Program-made: the position numbers and the translations under genes | Part shown: piece after piece, positions 31,606 through 38,947 of the stretch | Numbering within the stretch: position 1 is the stretch's first letter | How the letters are laid out: each line of letters starts with the position of its first letter | The notes under the pieces: model-generated | The model's database searches: none | Told to the model about the DNA's origin: nothing | The model's input: only the letters and a program-made list of their open reading frames with translations | Source of the DNA: Cobetia amphilecti | GTDB lineage: Bacteria; Pseudomonadota; Gammaproteobacteria; Pseudomonadales; Halomonadaceae | Assembly (NCBI RefSeq): GCF_020217465.1 | Contig: NZ_CP084115.1 | Location: forward strand, 1,364,001-1,428,000 | DNA length: 64,000 nt | Direction of reading: 5' to 3'

Positions 31606-33077
31606 GTGGCGTATGGCTATTGAGCCTCGAGGCACTTGACGAAAAGGATGTGCCGGTGATGTTGCGGTTTTCGACCGGGCAATATCACGGCGATGGGCAG
31701 GCATGGATGCCGCGCATACAGCAGGCTGGGTTGTATCGTGCCGGCCTGTTTGCGGGTGACCTGCTGCGAGTCAGTCGATCCGGATACGGAGAAACAACGC
31801 TGATCAATGCGGATGGAGCGCTGAACTACCTAGCGGGCTATGCACTAGATGGACGAAGGGCAGAGCTTCGCTATGCAACAGGGAGTGAAGTGATTGATGT
31901 GTTGGTGGGCACGGTTGCCCGTGTCAGCTATCAAGGACGCATGATATCGCTGCGCTTGCGCGATCCTATCGAGACGCTCCAGCAGCCGCATCCCAGCACG
32001 CGGTACGCCGGAAGCAACGTTCTCCCGGATGGTCTCGAAGGGACTGATGATGATATCGGCGGCACGATCAAGCCCCGCGTATACGGTCAGGTGCGCAACG
32101 CTGAGCCGGTGCAGGTCAATAGTGCTCGACTGATCTATCAGGTCAGCGATCAGGACTGCAGGGTGTCAGCCGTGTATGACAATGGCATTCCGCTCGCCTT
32201 CGATGGTGACTACTCATCCACCGCTGAACTGCAGAGCACATCGCCTTCCCAAGGGCAGTGGTCTGACTGGGAGCCACCGGCGGGGAAGTGGCGGCGCTAC
32301 CAAGGGTATATCCGGCTGGGCTCGGCGCCAGTCGGCCAGATCACCTGTGATGCAGATGCGCCGGTCACGAATGCGGGCGCTGTCATGGCTGCCGTGGCTA
32401 CTGAGGCAGGAGCAGTGACCGGGGATGTGTCATCGCTGGATGCGGTGGGGCAGCTGCGCCTCTGGGTCACCGACGAAGTGACAACGGCTGATCTTCTTGA
32501 CCGCATCGCTATCTCAGTCGGTGGCTACTGGCGCATCGACAGCAGCGGAAAGATTCAGGCGGGGGCTCTTGCCGCGCCTGACACGCCCACGCTGACGCTG
32601 CGAGATCATCAGATTATCGATATCAGTAGAGAAGCGACTGGCGCTGGCCAGAACGGCTTGCCCGTTGGCCATGTGCTTGTGGAGTGCGACCCCATCGAGC
32701 GAACGCAGGACTCACTGGCCGGCGGTGTCAGCGAGGCCCGCCGCGCTCGGCTATCAAAGGCAGTGCGGGAGGCGGAAGCATCTGATGCCAGCACGCTATC
32801 TCGTCACCCTCTTGCTGATGACGTTCAGATTGCCAGCCGGCTGGCGACCCGGGATCAAGGGAAGGCACTCGCTTCTCGCATCCTGAGCCTGCTGTCTCCG
32901 CGCCGAGATATCTTGACCATCACGGCCCGCGTTCAAGATGCCGGCGGACTGGTCACTGGCTCCACCATCCGCATCGTGACGCCGCGACTGGGGTATTCCT
33001 CTGGCCGAGACCTGCTGGTGGTGGGACGAGAGATCGACACTTCCCGAAACCGACAAACGCTAGAGCTGTGGGGATAA
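31602..33077 (+). CDS. Phage tail tip/baseplate protein
   Basis: This is a 491-residue beta-rich protein overlapping the tape measure stop by four bases. SLRLRDPIETLQQPHPSTRY, then GTIKPRVYGQVRNAEPVQVN and a C-terminal LGYSSGRDLLVVGREIDTSR fit distal tail hub-type proteins of siphophages. It should lie at the tail tip and link the tube to the fibres. No enzymatic domain recognised. Confidence 0.72.
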   Translation: MSGVWLLSLEALDEKDVPVMLRFSTGQYHGDGQAWMPRIQQAGLYRAGLFAGDLLRVSRSGYGETTLINADGALNYLAGYALDGRRAELRYATGSEVIDVLVGTVARVSYQGRMISLRLRDPIETLQQPHPSTRYAGSNVLPDGLEGTDDDIGGTIKPRVYGQVRNAEPVQVNSARLIYQVSDQDCRVSAVYDNGIPLAFDGDYSSTAELQSTSPSQGQWSDWEPPAGKWRRYQGYIRLGSAPVGQITCDADAPVTNAGAVMAAVATEAGAVTGDVSSLDAVGQLRLWVTDEVTTADLLDRIAISVGGYWRIDSSGKIQAGALAAPDTPTLTLRDHQIIDISREATGAGQNGLPVGHVLVECDPIERTQDSLAGGVSEARRARLSKAVREAEASDASTLSRHPLADDVQIASRLATRDQGKALASRILSLLSPRRDILTITARVQDAGGLVTGSTIRIVTPRLGYSSGRDLLVVGREIDTSRNRQTLELWG

Positions 33078-33078
33078 C

Positions 33079-33948
33079 ATGAGCGAGAGACGCGTCACAT
33101 TGTGCTGGCCCAATCGAATCGATGAGGCGGTGCTTTCGGGCGGCTCGTGGTCCGGGGGGCTGCCCAGAGATCATCTGCAGACCCCGGTCATGGCGGAAGT
33201 CGCCGAGAGTTCCGATCTACTCCCATCCAGCACCCGCTTCGATATCACCCTTCCGCGCTTTCGAGCCATCGCCGTTGCGGCGCTCTGCAAACACAACCTG
33301 AGTGTTGATGCACGCTGGCGCGTTCGTCTTTTCCGAGATGAGGCTGCCTCTGAGGAGATGTGGGATAGCGGATGGCTGCCGGCTTGGCCTTCGATCTATG
33401 CCTCATCAGAGTTGAACTGGGAGGACTCGAACTTTTGGTCTGGCGTGCCCTTTGAAGAAGATCGCCAGGACTTCACTCCACTGGCATGGGCATTCGCAGA
33501 TCGCCCTCAGGTTTGCCGGTTGGTCCGGTTCGAAATTGAAGACACCAATAATGCCGATGGCGTCGTTCGGATTGGTCGCTGCTTCGTCGGGGATGCCTGG
33601 CAGCCGCAGTACAACGCGGCATACGGGATTCAGTACGGGCATGACATCGGCACTGAGTTCGAGTCGGCCGGTAATGCCGAGATGACTGAGTATGCAGATG
33701 TCAAGGCGCCCAAGCGCACCGTCACGTTCAGTCTCGACCACTTGAGTGAGGAGGAGGGCGTTCGCCGAGCGCTCGCACTTCAGCGCAAGCAGGGGTTGCA
33801 CGGCGAGGTGCTGTATACCGAGCACAAGACCCCCGGGCCAATGGCATTCTCGCGCACGTTCATGGGTAGGCAAGTGTCGGTTGACCCGCTCACGCATCCC
33901 TATTACGCAACCTATGCCAATACGATCAACCTCAAGGAGATCCTTTGA
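33079..33948 (+). CDS. Phage tail tip protein
   Basis: This is a 289-residue protein with many aromatics (NWEDSNFWSGVPFEEDRQDF, RCFVGDAWQPQYNAAYGIQY). It lies one base after the previous gene and overlaps the next by one base. Proteins of this size and position form part of the tail tip complex in lambda-like phages. No finer assignment from sequence alone. Confidence 0.65.
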   Translation: MSERRVTLCWPNRIDEAVLSGGSWSGGLPRDHLQTPVMAEVAESSDLLPSSTRFDITLPRFRAIAVAALCKHNLSVDARWRVRLFRDEAASEEMWDSGWLPAWPSIYASSELNWEDSNFWSGVPFEEDRQDFTPLAWAFADRPQVCRLVRFEIEDTNNADGVVRIGRCFVGDAWQPQYNAAYGIQYGHDIGTEFESAGNAEMTEYADVKAPKRTVTFSLDHLSEEEGVRRALALQRKQGLHGEVLYTEHKTPGPMAFSRTFMGRQVSVDPLTHPYYATYANTINLKEIL

Positions 33949-34583
33949 TGCCTGGGTTCGAGCAGTATGTGGGATTGCTGGTCAGTCATGAGGCTGGGGC
34001 GACGCCTGGGGCTGAGCACATAGCGCCGGGCCAACTGGCGTTCAACACTGCTGACCAGCGGATATTCGCGCGCTTTGGTGATGATGTGGTTGATATCACC
34101 GATGGCTATTCTCGCCACACTGTTGATCAACTTCTCGATGCAAAGGCCAGCTCGTCCGAGCTGGCCAAGGTGGCAACGACTGGGGCGTATGCAGACCTGA
34201 TAGGCAAGCCGTCCTCCTACCCGCCAAGCCAGCACACACACACGCTGTCCCAGGTGACGGATGCTGGCACTGCGGCACGACTGAATGCACCGGCCAATGG
34301 GAACGCGGCCTCAAGCGAGGTAGTGACGGGGGATGACTCCCGGCTATCTGACAGTCGGCCACCGACCAGTCATCAGCACTCGTGGAGCGAAGTGACGGGC
34401 AAGCCGTCCTCCTACCCGCCAAGCCAGCACACACACACCCTTTCCCAGGTGACGGATGCTGGCACTGCAGCAGCTTCAGATGTGACGGACTTTGAGCCAC
34501 GGGGCTCCGTATCGGCAGCTGAGGCGCGAGTGGTGCATCGCATCGATCAGCGCCCAGACCCTCTCCTCATGCACTTTCTCTAA
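33948..34583 (+). CDS. Tail fibre protein with GKPSSYPP repeats
   Basis: This is a 211-residue protein. It carries two copies of GKPSSYPPSQHTHTLSQ (DNA copies begin at 34203 and 34398) with one related spacer, SDSRPPTSHQHSWSEVTGKP. Such His/Thr/Pro repeats are common in trimeric tail fibres. The C-terminus, RPDPLLMHFL, resembles that of the next gene. Start ATG is within TGATG coupling to the previous stop. Confidence 0.75.
   Translation: MPGFEQYVGLLVSHEAGATPGAEHIAPGQLAFNTADQRIFARFGDDVVDITDGYSRHTVDQLLDAKASSSELAKVATTGAYADLIGKPSSYPPSQHTHTLSQVTDAGTAARLNAPANGNAASSEVVTGDDSRLSDSRPPTSHQHSWSEVTGKPSSYPPSQHTHTLSQVTDAGTAAASDVTDFEPRGSVSAAEARVVHRIDQRPDPLLMHFL
34203..34274 (+). repeat. Fibre repeat, copy 1
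   Basis: About 72 bp beginning GGCAAGCCGTCCTCCTACCC, repeated at 34398-34469 with only a few third-position changes. Confidence 0.8.
34398..34469 (+). repeat. Fibre repeat, copy 2
   Basis: Second copy of the 72-bp fibre repeat, offset 195 bp from the first and in the same frame. Confidence 0.8.
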
Positions 34584-34598
34584 CACCGGAGCGAAAAC

Positions 34599-35096
34599 AT
34601 GGCAGGCGTAACATTCCCGACAGAGTATGGCGGCGACGGCAACACCTATACCGACGATGCTGACCCGAATACAGGCCTGGCGAACGATGGCCACCGGGCG
34701 CGGTTTGTGCCCGCGCTTTCCAATGCGGTGGCGATGGCCGCTTGGGCAGAGCAGAAAGCCGCCGAGGCCCATGGCGATCGACTGATAACCACCAAGGCAT
34801 CAGCCCAGGCAGTGGGGGCCAAGGGTGACGCGGTAAAGGCGGCGAGCACCGCAACTGTCGCCGCTGCCCAGGCACAAGCCGCCGCGCAGGATGCAGCGGG
34901 CACCTACGGGGCAGCGGCAGATGGCCTTTCTTCTACGACTGATGGGCAGTTCTTCACAGTCCCTGAGAATGGATACCTGCAGATGTATCGCAATAGCAAT
35001 GGTGCCGCCGAGCCCATCATGAAGCTGGCGTCTCAGGAGGCCCTCGTCGCGCTAAACAATCGGCCAGACCCCCTCCTTACCTCACTGATCTTCTAA
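34599..35096 (+). CDS. Tail fibre-type protein
   Basis: This is a 165-residue protein. N-terminal YGGDGNTYTDDADPNTGLAN is followed by an Ala-rich helix (TATVAAAQAQAAAQDAAGTY) likely to form a trimeric coiled coil, and a short beta region (FFTVPENGYLQMYRNSNG). The end, RPDPLLTSLIF, shares the RPDPLL motif with the preceding gene. It is probably a fibre or fibre-adaptor protein. Confidence 0.7.
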   Translation: MAGVTFPTEYGGDGNTYTDDADPNTGLANDGHRARFVPALSNAVAMAAWAEQKAAEAHGDRLITTKASAQAVGAKGDAVKAASTATVAAAQAQAAAQDAAGTYGAAADGLSSTTDGQFFTVPENGYLQMYRNSNGAAEPIMKLASQEALVALNNRPDPLLTSLIF

Positions 35097-35105
35097 GGAC
35101 TCTCT

Positions 35106-36155
35106 ATGTCTCTCAAGACCCATGCAAAAGCTCTTTCCGGCAGTGCTCAGACTATCTTTACTGTACCGCAAGGTGCGGAGGGTACGGCGCACAACATCCT
35201 TTGCACTGGCACTGGCGACCTGACGCTCCAGTATTTCCATGCTGCCACGGGCGATACTCACACAATATTTTCCGGCAAGACGGTAACGGATGAAATTGCG
35301 CTGGAGAAGTCATTCAATTTCGAGAGCGGCGACCAGCTGATCGCCAGCGGCGCGGGCCTGACGATCTTCGCCTCGATCTACTACGTTGGTTCCAACGCTA
35401 GCACAGCCGTGCTGCCTTATGGCCCTGGTCCTCAGGAGCTAGTGGCGGGTGACATGAATGCCGGGTACTTCGGCGAGGTGCCCGCCTCTGAGCTATACAG
35501 TGGCGACAGACTGGCATTCGAGCTGGCTGTTACGGAAGGCGTGCTGCAAAACAGTGATGCCGGATGGCTCAAGTTCGCACGACAAGGGAAGGTGCTTTTC
35601 ATTGCCAAGCAGGCGTTCATGCACTCTGTCACATGGGATCACCTGTATGCCCGAGGCATTGTCTATGGGACTGATGATGATGGAAAAGCCCCGCGTGGCA
35701 CCCCTGTGAACCAGCGAACCGTTGTCGAGCATGGCGGTAATAAATTCGTTGTCCGCCTGATGACTGGCGCTGTCGCCGATCCATTCCCAGAGTCCGATCC
35801 GCTATTCTTCACAGACGATATGTATCAGATGGATGTCGGCGGCGGCAGTGAGTGGAATGACCTGATGTATCGCGTATGCACTGATGTACCCAGCGACCCG
35901 TCCGTAGATGGGATGGCGGCTGATCGCCACGGCGGCCCACAGATTGGCGATAACTTGGCGTCACTTCCTGCCTCTAGCCTGAATATTGGGCCAGGGAATG
36001 GCCGCAATACGTGGTGTCAGGAGCAAAGCGATTCGAACTCCACCGTCCGCGTCAATCGTGGCGGTGGCGACGTAGCGCACTTCGGTCGCTCCCCTGCCTA
36101 CAGCGGGGCTTCGACTTTCGGCTGGCGGCCCGTCTTGGAGCTAATCCCTAACTAA
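35106..36155 (+). CDS. Tail fibre / receptor-binding protein with lectin-like C-terminus
   Basis: This is a 349-residue protein. The N-terminal 110 residues are beta-rich (NILCTGTGDLTLQYFHAATG). The C-terminal 130 residues end in AHFGRSPAYSGASTFGWRPV, the Gly-Trp-Arg-Pro-Val motif of C-type-lectin/formylglycine-enzyme-like folds used by phages to bind receptors. It is therefore the best candidate for host recognition in this phage. No reverse transcriptase or template repeat of a diversity-generating element is visible in the window. Confidence 0.7.
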   Translation: MSLKTHAKALSGSAQTIFTVPQGAEGTAHNILCTGTGDLTLQYFHAATGDTHTIFSGKTVTDEIALEKSFNFESGDQLIASGAGLTIFASIYYVGSNASTAVLPYGPGPQELVAGDMNAGYFGEVPASELYSGDRLAFELAVTEGVLQNSDAGWLKFARQGKVLFIAKQAFMHSVTWDHLYARGIVYGTDDDGKAPRGTPVNQRTVVEHGGNKFVVRLMTGAVADPFPESDPLFFTDDMYQMDVGGGSEWNDLMYRVCTDVPSDPSVDGMAADRHGGPQIGDNLASLPASSLNIGPGNGRNTWCQEQSDSNSTVRVNRGGGDVAHFGRSPAYSGASTFGWRPVLELIPN

Positions 36156-36212
36156 TGGTCACGTGGAGGCTGAGGCCGGCCTCCATGCCCCGCACAATAA
36201 TTCGAGGTAAAT

Positions 36213-36851
36213 ATGCTCACGAACAACATGATTCCACTGAAATACCGCATCACATTCTACGATAATGGCGTGGTGCGCACCGCCTACACTGACGACCGCC
36301 AATACTATGAGAAGATGGTTGCAGCGCATGGTCATCTATCAGACCTGTCAATCGAGTCGCTTGTGCTAACAGAAGCGCAGCAGCAGCGCCTTGACGAGAT
36401 CAAAGATGCTGGCCTTGGCGCTCATGATGCCAGCCTTTATGTCAAATACGGCAGCACGGAAAGCGAGGATACCGGCTATTACGATGTCGCATTGCTCTCA
36501 GGCTACCAAAAAGATCAGGTAGCTCCACGCATTCAGGTGGAGCGCATCAAGCAAGAGGCTGTAGGCGTGACCGTCAACGGCATTCGCTACTCTGGCGATG
36601 CGTCGAATCGCCAAGCCATGCAGGAGGCGCTGACAGCTGCTGCTGACGGCGACCTGGATTCGTTCTCGTCGTGGAAGTGCAGTGACGGTCGCTATCACTC
36701 CAACCATCCAGTGTCGGAAGTTGAGTCTGCGCTGCGCGAGATCGGTAATCGCCGAAGCGCCCTGATAGAACTAGAGGGTCAATATGTGGCTATGGCTGCA
36801 GCAGGCGAGGTAGATGTAGAGGCCCTGGAGTGGGTGACTGGGTTCGACTGA
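36213..36851 (+). CDS. Tail fibre assembly-like protein (DUF4376-type)
   Basis: This is a 212-residue protein. The C-terminal half (QVERIKQEAVGVTVNGIRYS, GDASNRQAMQEALTAAADGD, then SALREIGNRRSALIELEG) fits DUF4376, found in phage tail fibre assembly or accessory proteins. It follows the receptor-binding gene with AGGTAAAT upstream. Confidence 0.7.
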   Translation: MLTNNMIPLKYRITFYDNGVVRTAYTDDRQYYEKMVAAHGHLSDLSIESLVLTEAQQQRLDEIKDAGLGAHDASLYVKYGSTESEDTGYYDVALLSGYQKDQVAPRIQVERIKQEAVGVTVNGIRYSGDASNRQAMQEALTAAADGDLDSFSSWKCSDGRYHSNHPVSEVESALREIGNRRSALIELEGQYVAMAAAGEVDVEALEWVTGFD

Positions 36852-36869
36852 AGTGAGCGGTGGGGATAT

Positions 36870-36989
36870 ATGCAGTCGGGAGGGAGCGCCTGCCAGGGCG
36901 ATGCCGAGGTGGGCAGCATGGTCTACATGGATGGAGACCAGATCATCGGCGAGGCACCGAGCTTGCCGGTGGTGATGATCGAGGTGTGA
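36870..36989 (+). CDS. Small ORF (39 aa) at the end of the tail operon
   Basis: The frame from ATG 36870 to TGA 36987-36989 encodes a 39-residue peptide with GDAEVGSMVYMDGDQIIGEA and ending SLPVVMIEV, which has protein-like composition. GGTGGGGA lies six bases upstream. It starts 18 bp after the preceding stop. It is the last possible gene of the prophage on this side. Too short to assign. Confidence 0.45.
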   Translation: MQSGGSACQGDAEVGSMVYMDGDQIIGEAPSLPVVMIEV

Positions 36990-37008
36990 GGAAAATTCAC
37001 AGGCGATA

Positions 37009-37068
37009 TGGTCGCGTTCAGGCTGCGACCATTCCAGCGTGGTCGCAGTTTGGTCGCAGACTGCGACT
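37009..37068. repeat. GGTCGC direct and inverted repeats, candidate integrase arm sites
   Basis: Direct copies TGGTCGCG (37009), TGGTCGCAG (37040) and TGGTCGCAG (37051) and inverted CTGCGACCA (37023) and CTGCGACT (37061) within 60 bp, about 290 bp from the attR core. Confidence 0.5.
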
Positions 37069-37294
37069 AGATAAAACCCGTCATGTGGAGAATGGAATGT
37101 GCTAAGTGGCTGAAATATCTCGAAAGACCCGCTGCCAGCGCAGTCCACGAAATGCCAAAAACGGATTCAAAATCCGCCGTGCTGCAACTACAGTTAGGCT
37201 GAGGCTTGGCGGTTGAGTGAAGCTGCTTGATCCTGCGACCCGCTCCTGATGTTCTCAGAGTTGTATTGTTGTGCGTACTTATTTCGCGCCGCAT

Positions 37295-37316
37295 GTAGGT
37301 TTTTGTGTAGGTTTTT
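37295..37316 (+). repeat. Tandem GTAGGTTTTT pair
   Basis: Two identical 10-mers 12 bp apart (37295-37304, 37307-37316), 40 bp before the attR core. Confidence 0.6.
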
Positions 37317-37354
37317 CTCTTAAAATCACTTCAACCACATGATTTTGATAGACA

Positions 37355-37377
37355 TTCGATTCCCTTCACCCGCTCCA
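37355..37377 (+). other. attR core: duplicated 3' end of tRNA-Gly
   Basis: The 23 bp from TTCGATTCCC to CCCGCTCCA are the T-loop, T-stem 3' strand, acceptor 3' strand and CCA of a tRNA-Gly. No tRNA 5' part lies upstream: the two preceding bases are CA instead of the GG expected before TTCGA. This is the truncated copy left by integration into the 3' end of a tRNA gene. The intact tRNA-Gly should be beyond the left edge, next to the integrase. Confidence 0.75.
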
Positions 37378-37385
37378 GATTCTTC

Positions 37386-37418
37386 AAAAAAGCCTTCCGA
37401 ATGGGAGGCTTTTTTGTT
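37386..37418. terminator. Bidirectional terminator at the prophage-host junction
   Basis: AAAAAAGCCTTCC and GGGAGGCTTTTTT arms with U-tracts on both strands. Originally the terminator of the tRNA-Gly; it now also ends the HIT gene reading leftwards. Confidence 0.85.
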
Positions 37419-37420
37419 TT

Positions 37421-37879
37421 TCACTCACAACGTTGGCGTATATCTTCCGCCAGCTCGGCCAACTTCTCATCACTTTCACGTGGGCCATCCGCGCTGACAA
37501 CGTAGCCATCGTATTCGGTCATGTAGTACTTCATCTTCGAGTTTCTGGCCTGCCATTCGCCTGGCTGTGTGCCATGCAGCGGGATGAGCTTGGCGTGCAG
37601 GTGGTTGACGCCGTAGCCCTCGAAGATGATGGCGGTGCGTGCTACCCCGAAGTAGGCGTCGAGCTTGCGCGCCACGCGGCGCGTGAAGCGCATCAGGCCG
37701 AGAATCACCTCATCGTCTTGTTCATACACGCAGCTGCCCAGGTGGCGTTTGGGGATGACGACCGTGTTGCCCGGAGTAGAGGCAAAGATGGAGAGGAAGG
37801 CCAGGAACTGCTCGTCTTCGGCCACGACATGGCTTGGACTGTGGCCCGCAACGATCTGACAAAACACGCAGTCACTCAT
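37421..37879 (-). CDS. HIT family hydrolase
   Basis: This is a 152-residue protein starting MSDCVFCQIVAGHSPSHVVA, the classical HIT N-terminus with CxxC. The motif is GVNHLHAKLIPL, with the active-site His pair but Lys where the third His of HxHxH is usual. HIT proteins hydrolyse nucleotide conjugates such as diadenosine polyphosphates or AMP-lysine. AGGGAAG precedes the start at 37879; an upstream extension to 38026 has no such support. First host gene after the prophage. Confidence 0.88.
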   Translation of the reverse strand: MSDCVFCQIVAGHSPSHVVAEDEQFLAFLSIFASTPGNTVVIPKRHLGSCVYEQDDEVILGLMRFTRRVARKLDAYFGVARTAIIFEGYGVNHLHAKLIPLHGTQPGEWQARNSKMKYYMTEYDGYVVSADGPRESDEKLAELAEDIRQRCE

Positions 37880-38200
37880 GGTTCTTCCCTGGTAGTTTAG
37901 TGTCGCCAGATTCGTCCTGAATCTGGGGCAGAGTTCTGTGATCAGAGCTTTTGTGAGCAGGGCACTTGTGAATAGCGCTCGGCAGTCTCCTTGCATGAGT
38001 GAAGTGTGATGGAGGCTGGTTGTCAATGCCAGGCAGCCCCCGCAGAAGTGGTTATCGGCAGCAACAACGTGCTCAAAGAGGGGAGCGGCTATCTTGCCGA
38101 GCCGATCGGAGCGAAAAGTGTTGCTGACGTGGCGGAGAGTCGCGATATTGGCAGGTCACCTTTCAGCAGTTCGTCACTCGTTGAACGACAAGGAAACCCA
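37880..38200. other. Intergenic region between HIT and LysE genes
   Basis: About 320 bp; it must hold the divergent promoters of the two genes. I see no repeat or stable hairpin. An open frame joined to the LysE gene covers part of it but lacks a ribosome site. Confidence 0.5.
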
Positions 38201-38839
38201 GTGGAACTCACCGTCTGGCTGGCATATGTCAGCGTCATCACTGCCTTGATCACCTTTCCCGGGCCGTTTGCGTTGCTGTGCATGGATCATGGCCTGCGCC
38301 ACGGCCGACGCCGCTCGTTCGCGACGGTGGTGGGTGGGGCGGCGGCGTCACTGGTGTTGATGGCCTTATCGTCGCTGGGCCTCGGCGCAGCATTGGCGGC
38401 CTCCGAGACGGGGTTTCTGGTGCTGAAGATCGTCGGGGCGCTCTATCTCATCTATCTGGGCATTCAGGCCTGGCGGGCGCCATCCCAGCCGGTGGTGTTC
38501 GATGCCGTGGGGGAAGACGGGCAGATGCGCGCCCGAGCCACGCGTTGGCAACTGTGCCGCAAGGGCTTCGGTATCGGGATCAGCAACCCGAAGGACCTGC
38601 TGTTCTTCGGCGCGCTGTTTCCCAACTTCATCGACATGGCCCAACCGCAGCTGCCCCAGTTCGTGGTGCTGGCGCTGACCTGGCTGGTGGTGGACCTGCT
38701 GACGATGAGCACCTACGCCCATGCGGGTTCCAGCATCAGTCGCTGGTTTGATAGCCACCGGCGCGTGCGGCTGTTCAATCGCACCACGGGCAGTCTATTC
38801 GTCGTGGCCGGCGCGGGACTGGCGGCGTCGCATCGTTGA
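38201..38839 (+). CDS. LysE/RhtB-family amino-acid exporter
   Basis: This is a 212-residue inner-membrane protein with six hydrophobic segments. The start VELTVWLAYVSVITALITFP with GPFALLCMDHGLRHGRRRSF, then LVLKIVGALYLIYLGIQAWR and KGFGIGISNPKDLLFFGALF are LysE/RhtB hallmarks. It exports amino acids or similar metabolites using the proton gradient. GTG 38201 has AAGGA upstream and fits the family length. A bidirectional terminator follows. Confidence 0.88.
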   Translation: MELTVWLAYVSVITALITFPGPFALLCMDHGLRHGRRRSFATVVGGAAASLVLMALSSLGLGAALAASETGFLVLKIVGALYLIYLGIQAWRAPSQPVVFDAVGEDGQMRARATRWQLCRKGFGIGISNPKDLLFFGALFPNFIDMAQPQLPQFVVLALTWLVVDLLTMSTYAHAGSSISRWFDSHRRVRLFNRTTGSLFVVAGAGLAASHR

Positions 38840-38881
38840 GCAGAGCCCCGCTCTATTGCACAAGACGTGAAGCGCACGAAG

Positions 38882-38913
38882 ACGACAACGGCACCCGAGG
38901 GTGCCGTTGTCGT
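38882..38913. terminator. Bidirectional terminator
   Basis: Perfect 15-bp stem ACGACAACGGCACCC with its complement and a two-base tip, between converging lysE-like and dctP-like genes. Confidence 0.75.
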
Positions 38914-38947
38914 GTCTGGAGCCTGTCGATCATCAGTGCTTTCGGGC

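Larger units (their letters stand above)
36990..37420. other. Right prophage end: attachment region
   Basis: About 430 bp without a gene. It contains a cluster of GGTCGC repeats (37009-37068), a tandem GTAGGTTTTT pair (37295-37316), the tRNA-Gly 3' end (37355-37377) and a bidirectional terminator (37386-37418). The first two are likely integrase or excisionase arm sites on the phage side of attR. Confidence 0.6.

Noticed and set aside
35106-36155. Diversity-generating retroelement target
   Set aside because: The lectin-like C-terminus invites this, but no reverse transcriptase or template repeat is in the window.
37160-37190. tRNA anticodon-like arm GGATTCAAAATCC
   Set aside because: Resembles the anticodon arm of a tRNA-Leu, but no acceptor stem, D-arm or matching 3' end exists around it. 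It lies within the attachment region and is probably a chance hairpin.
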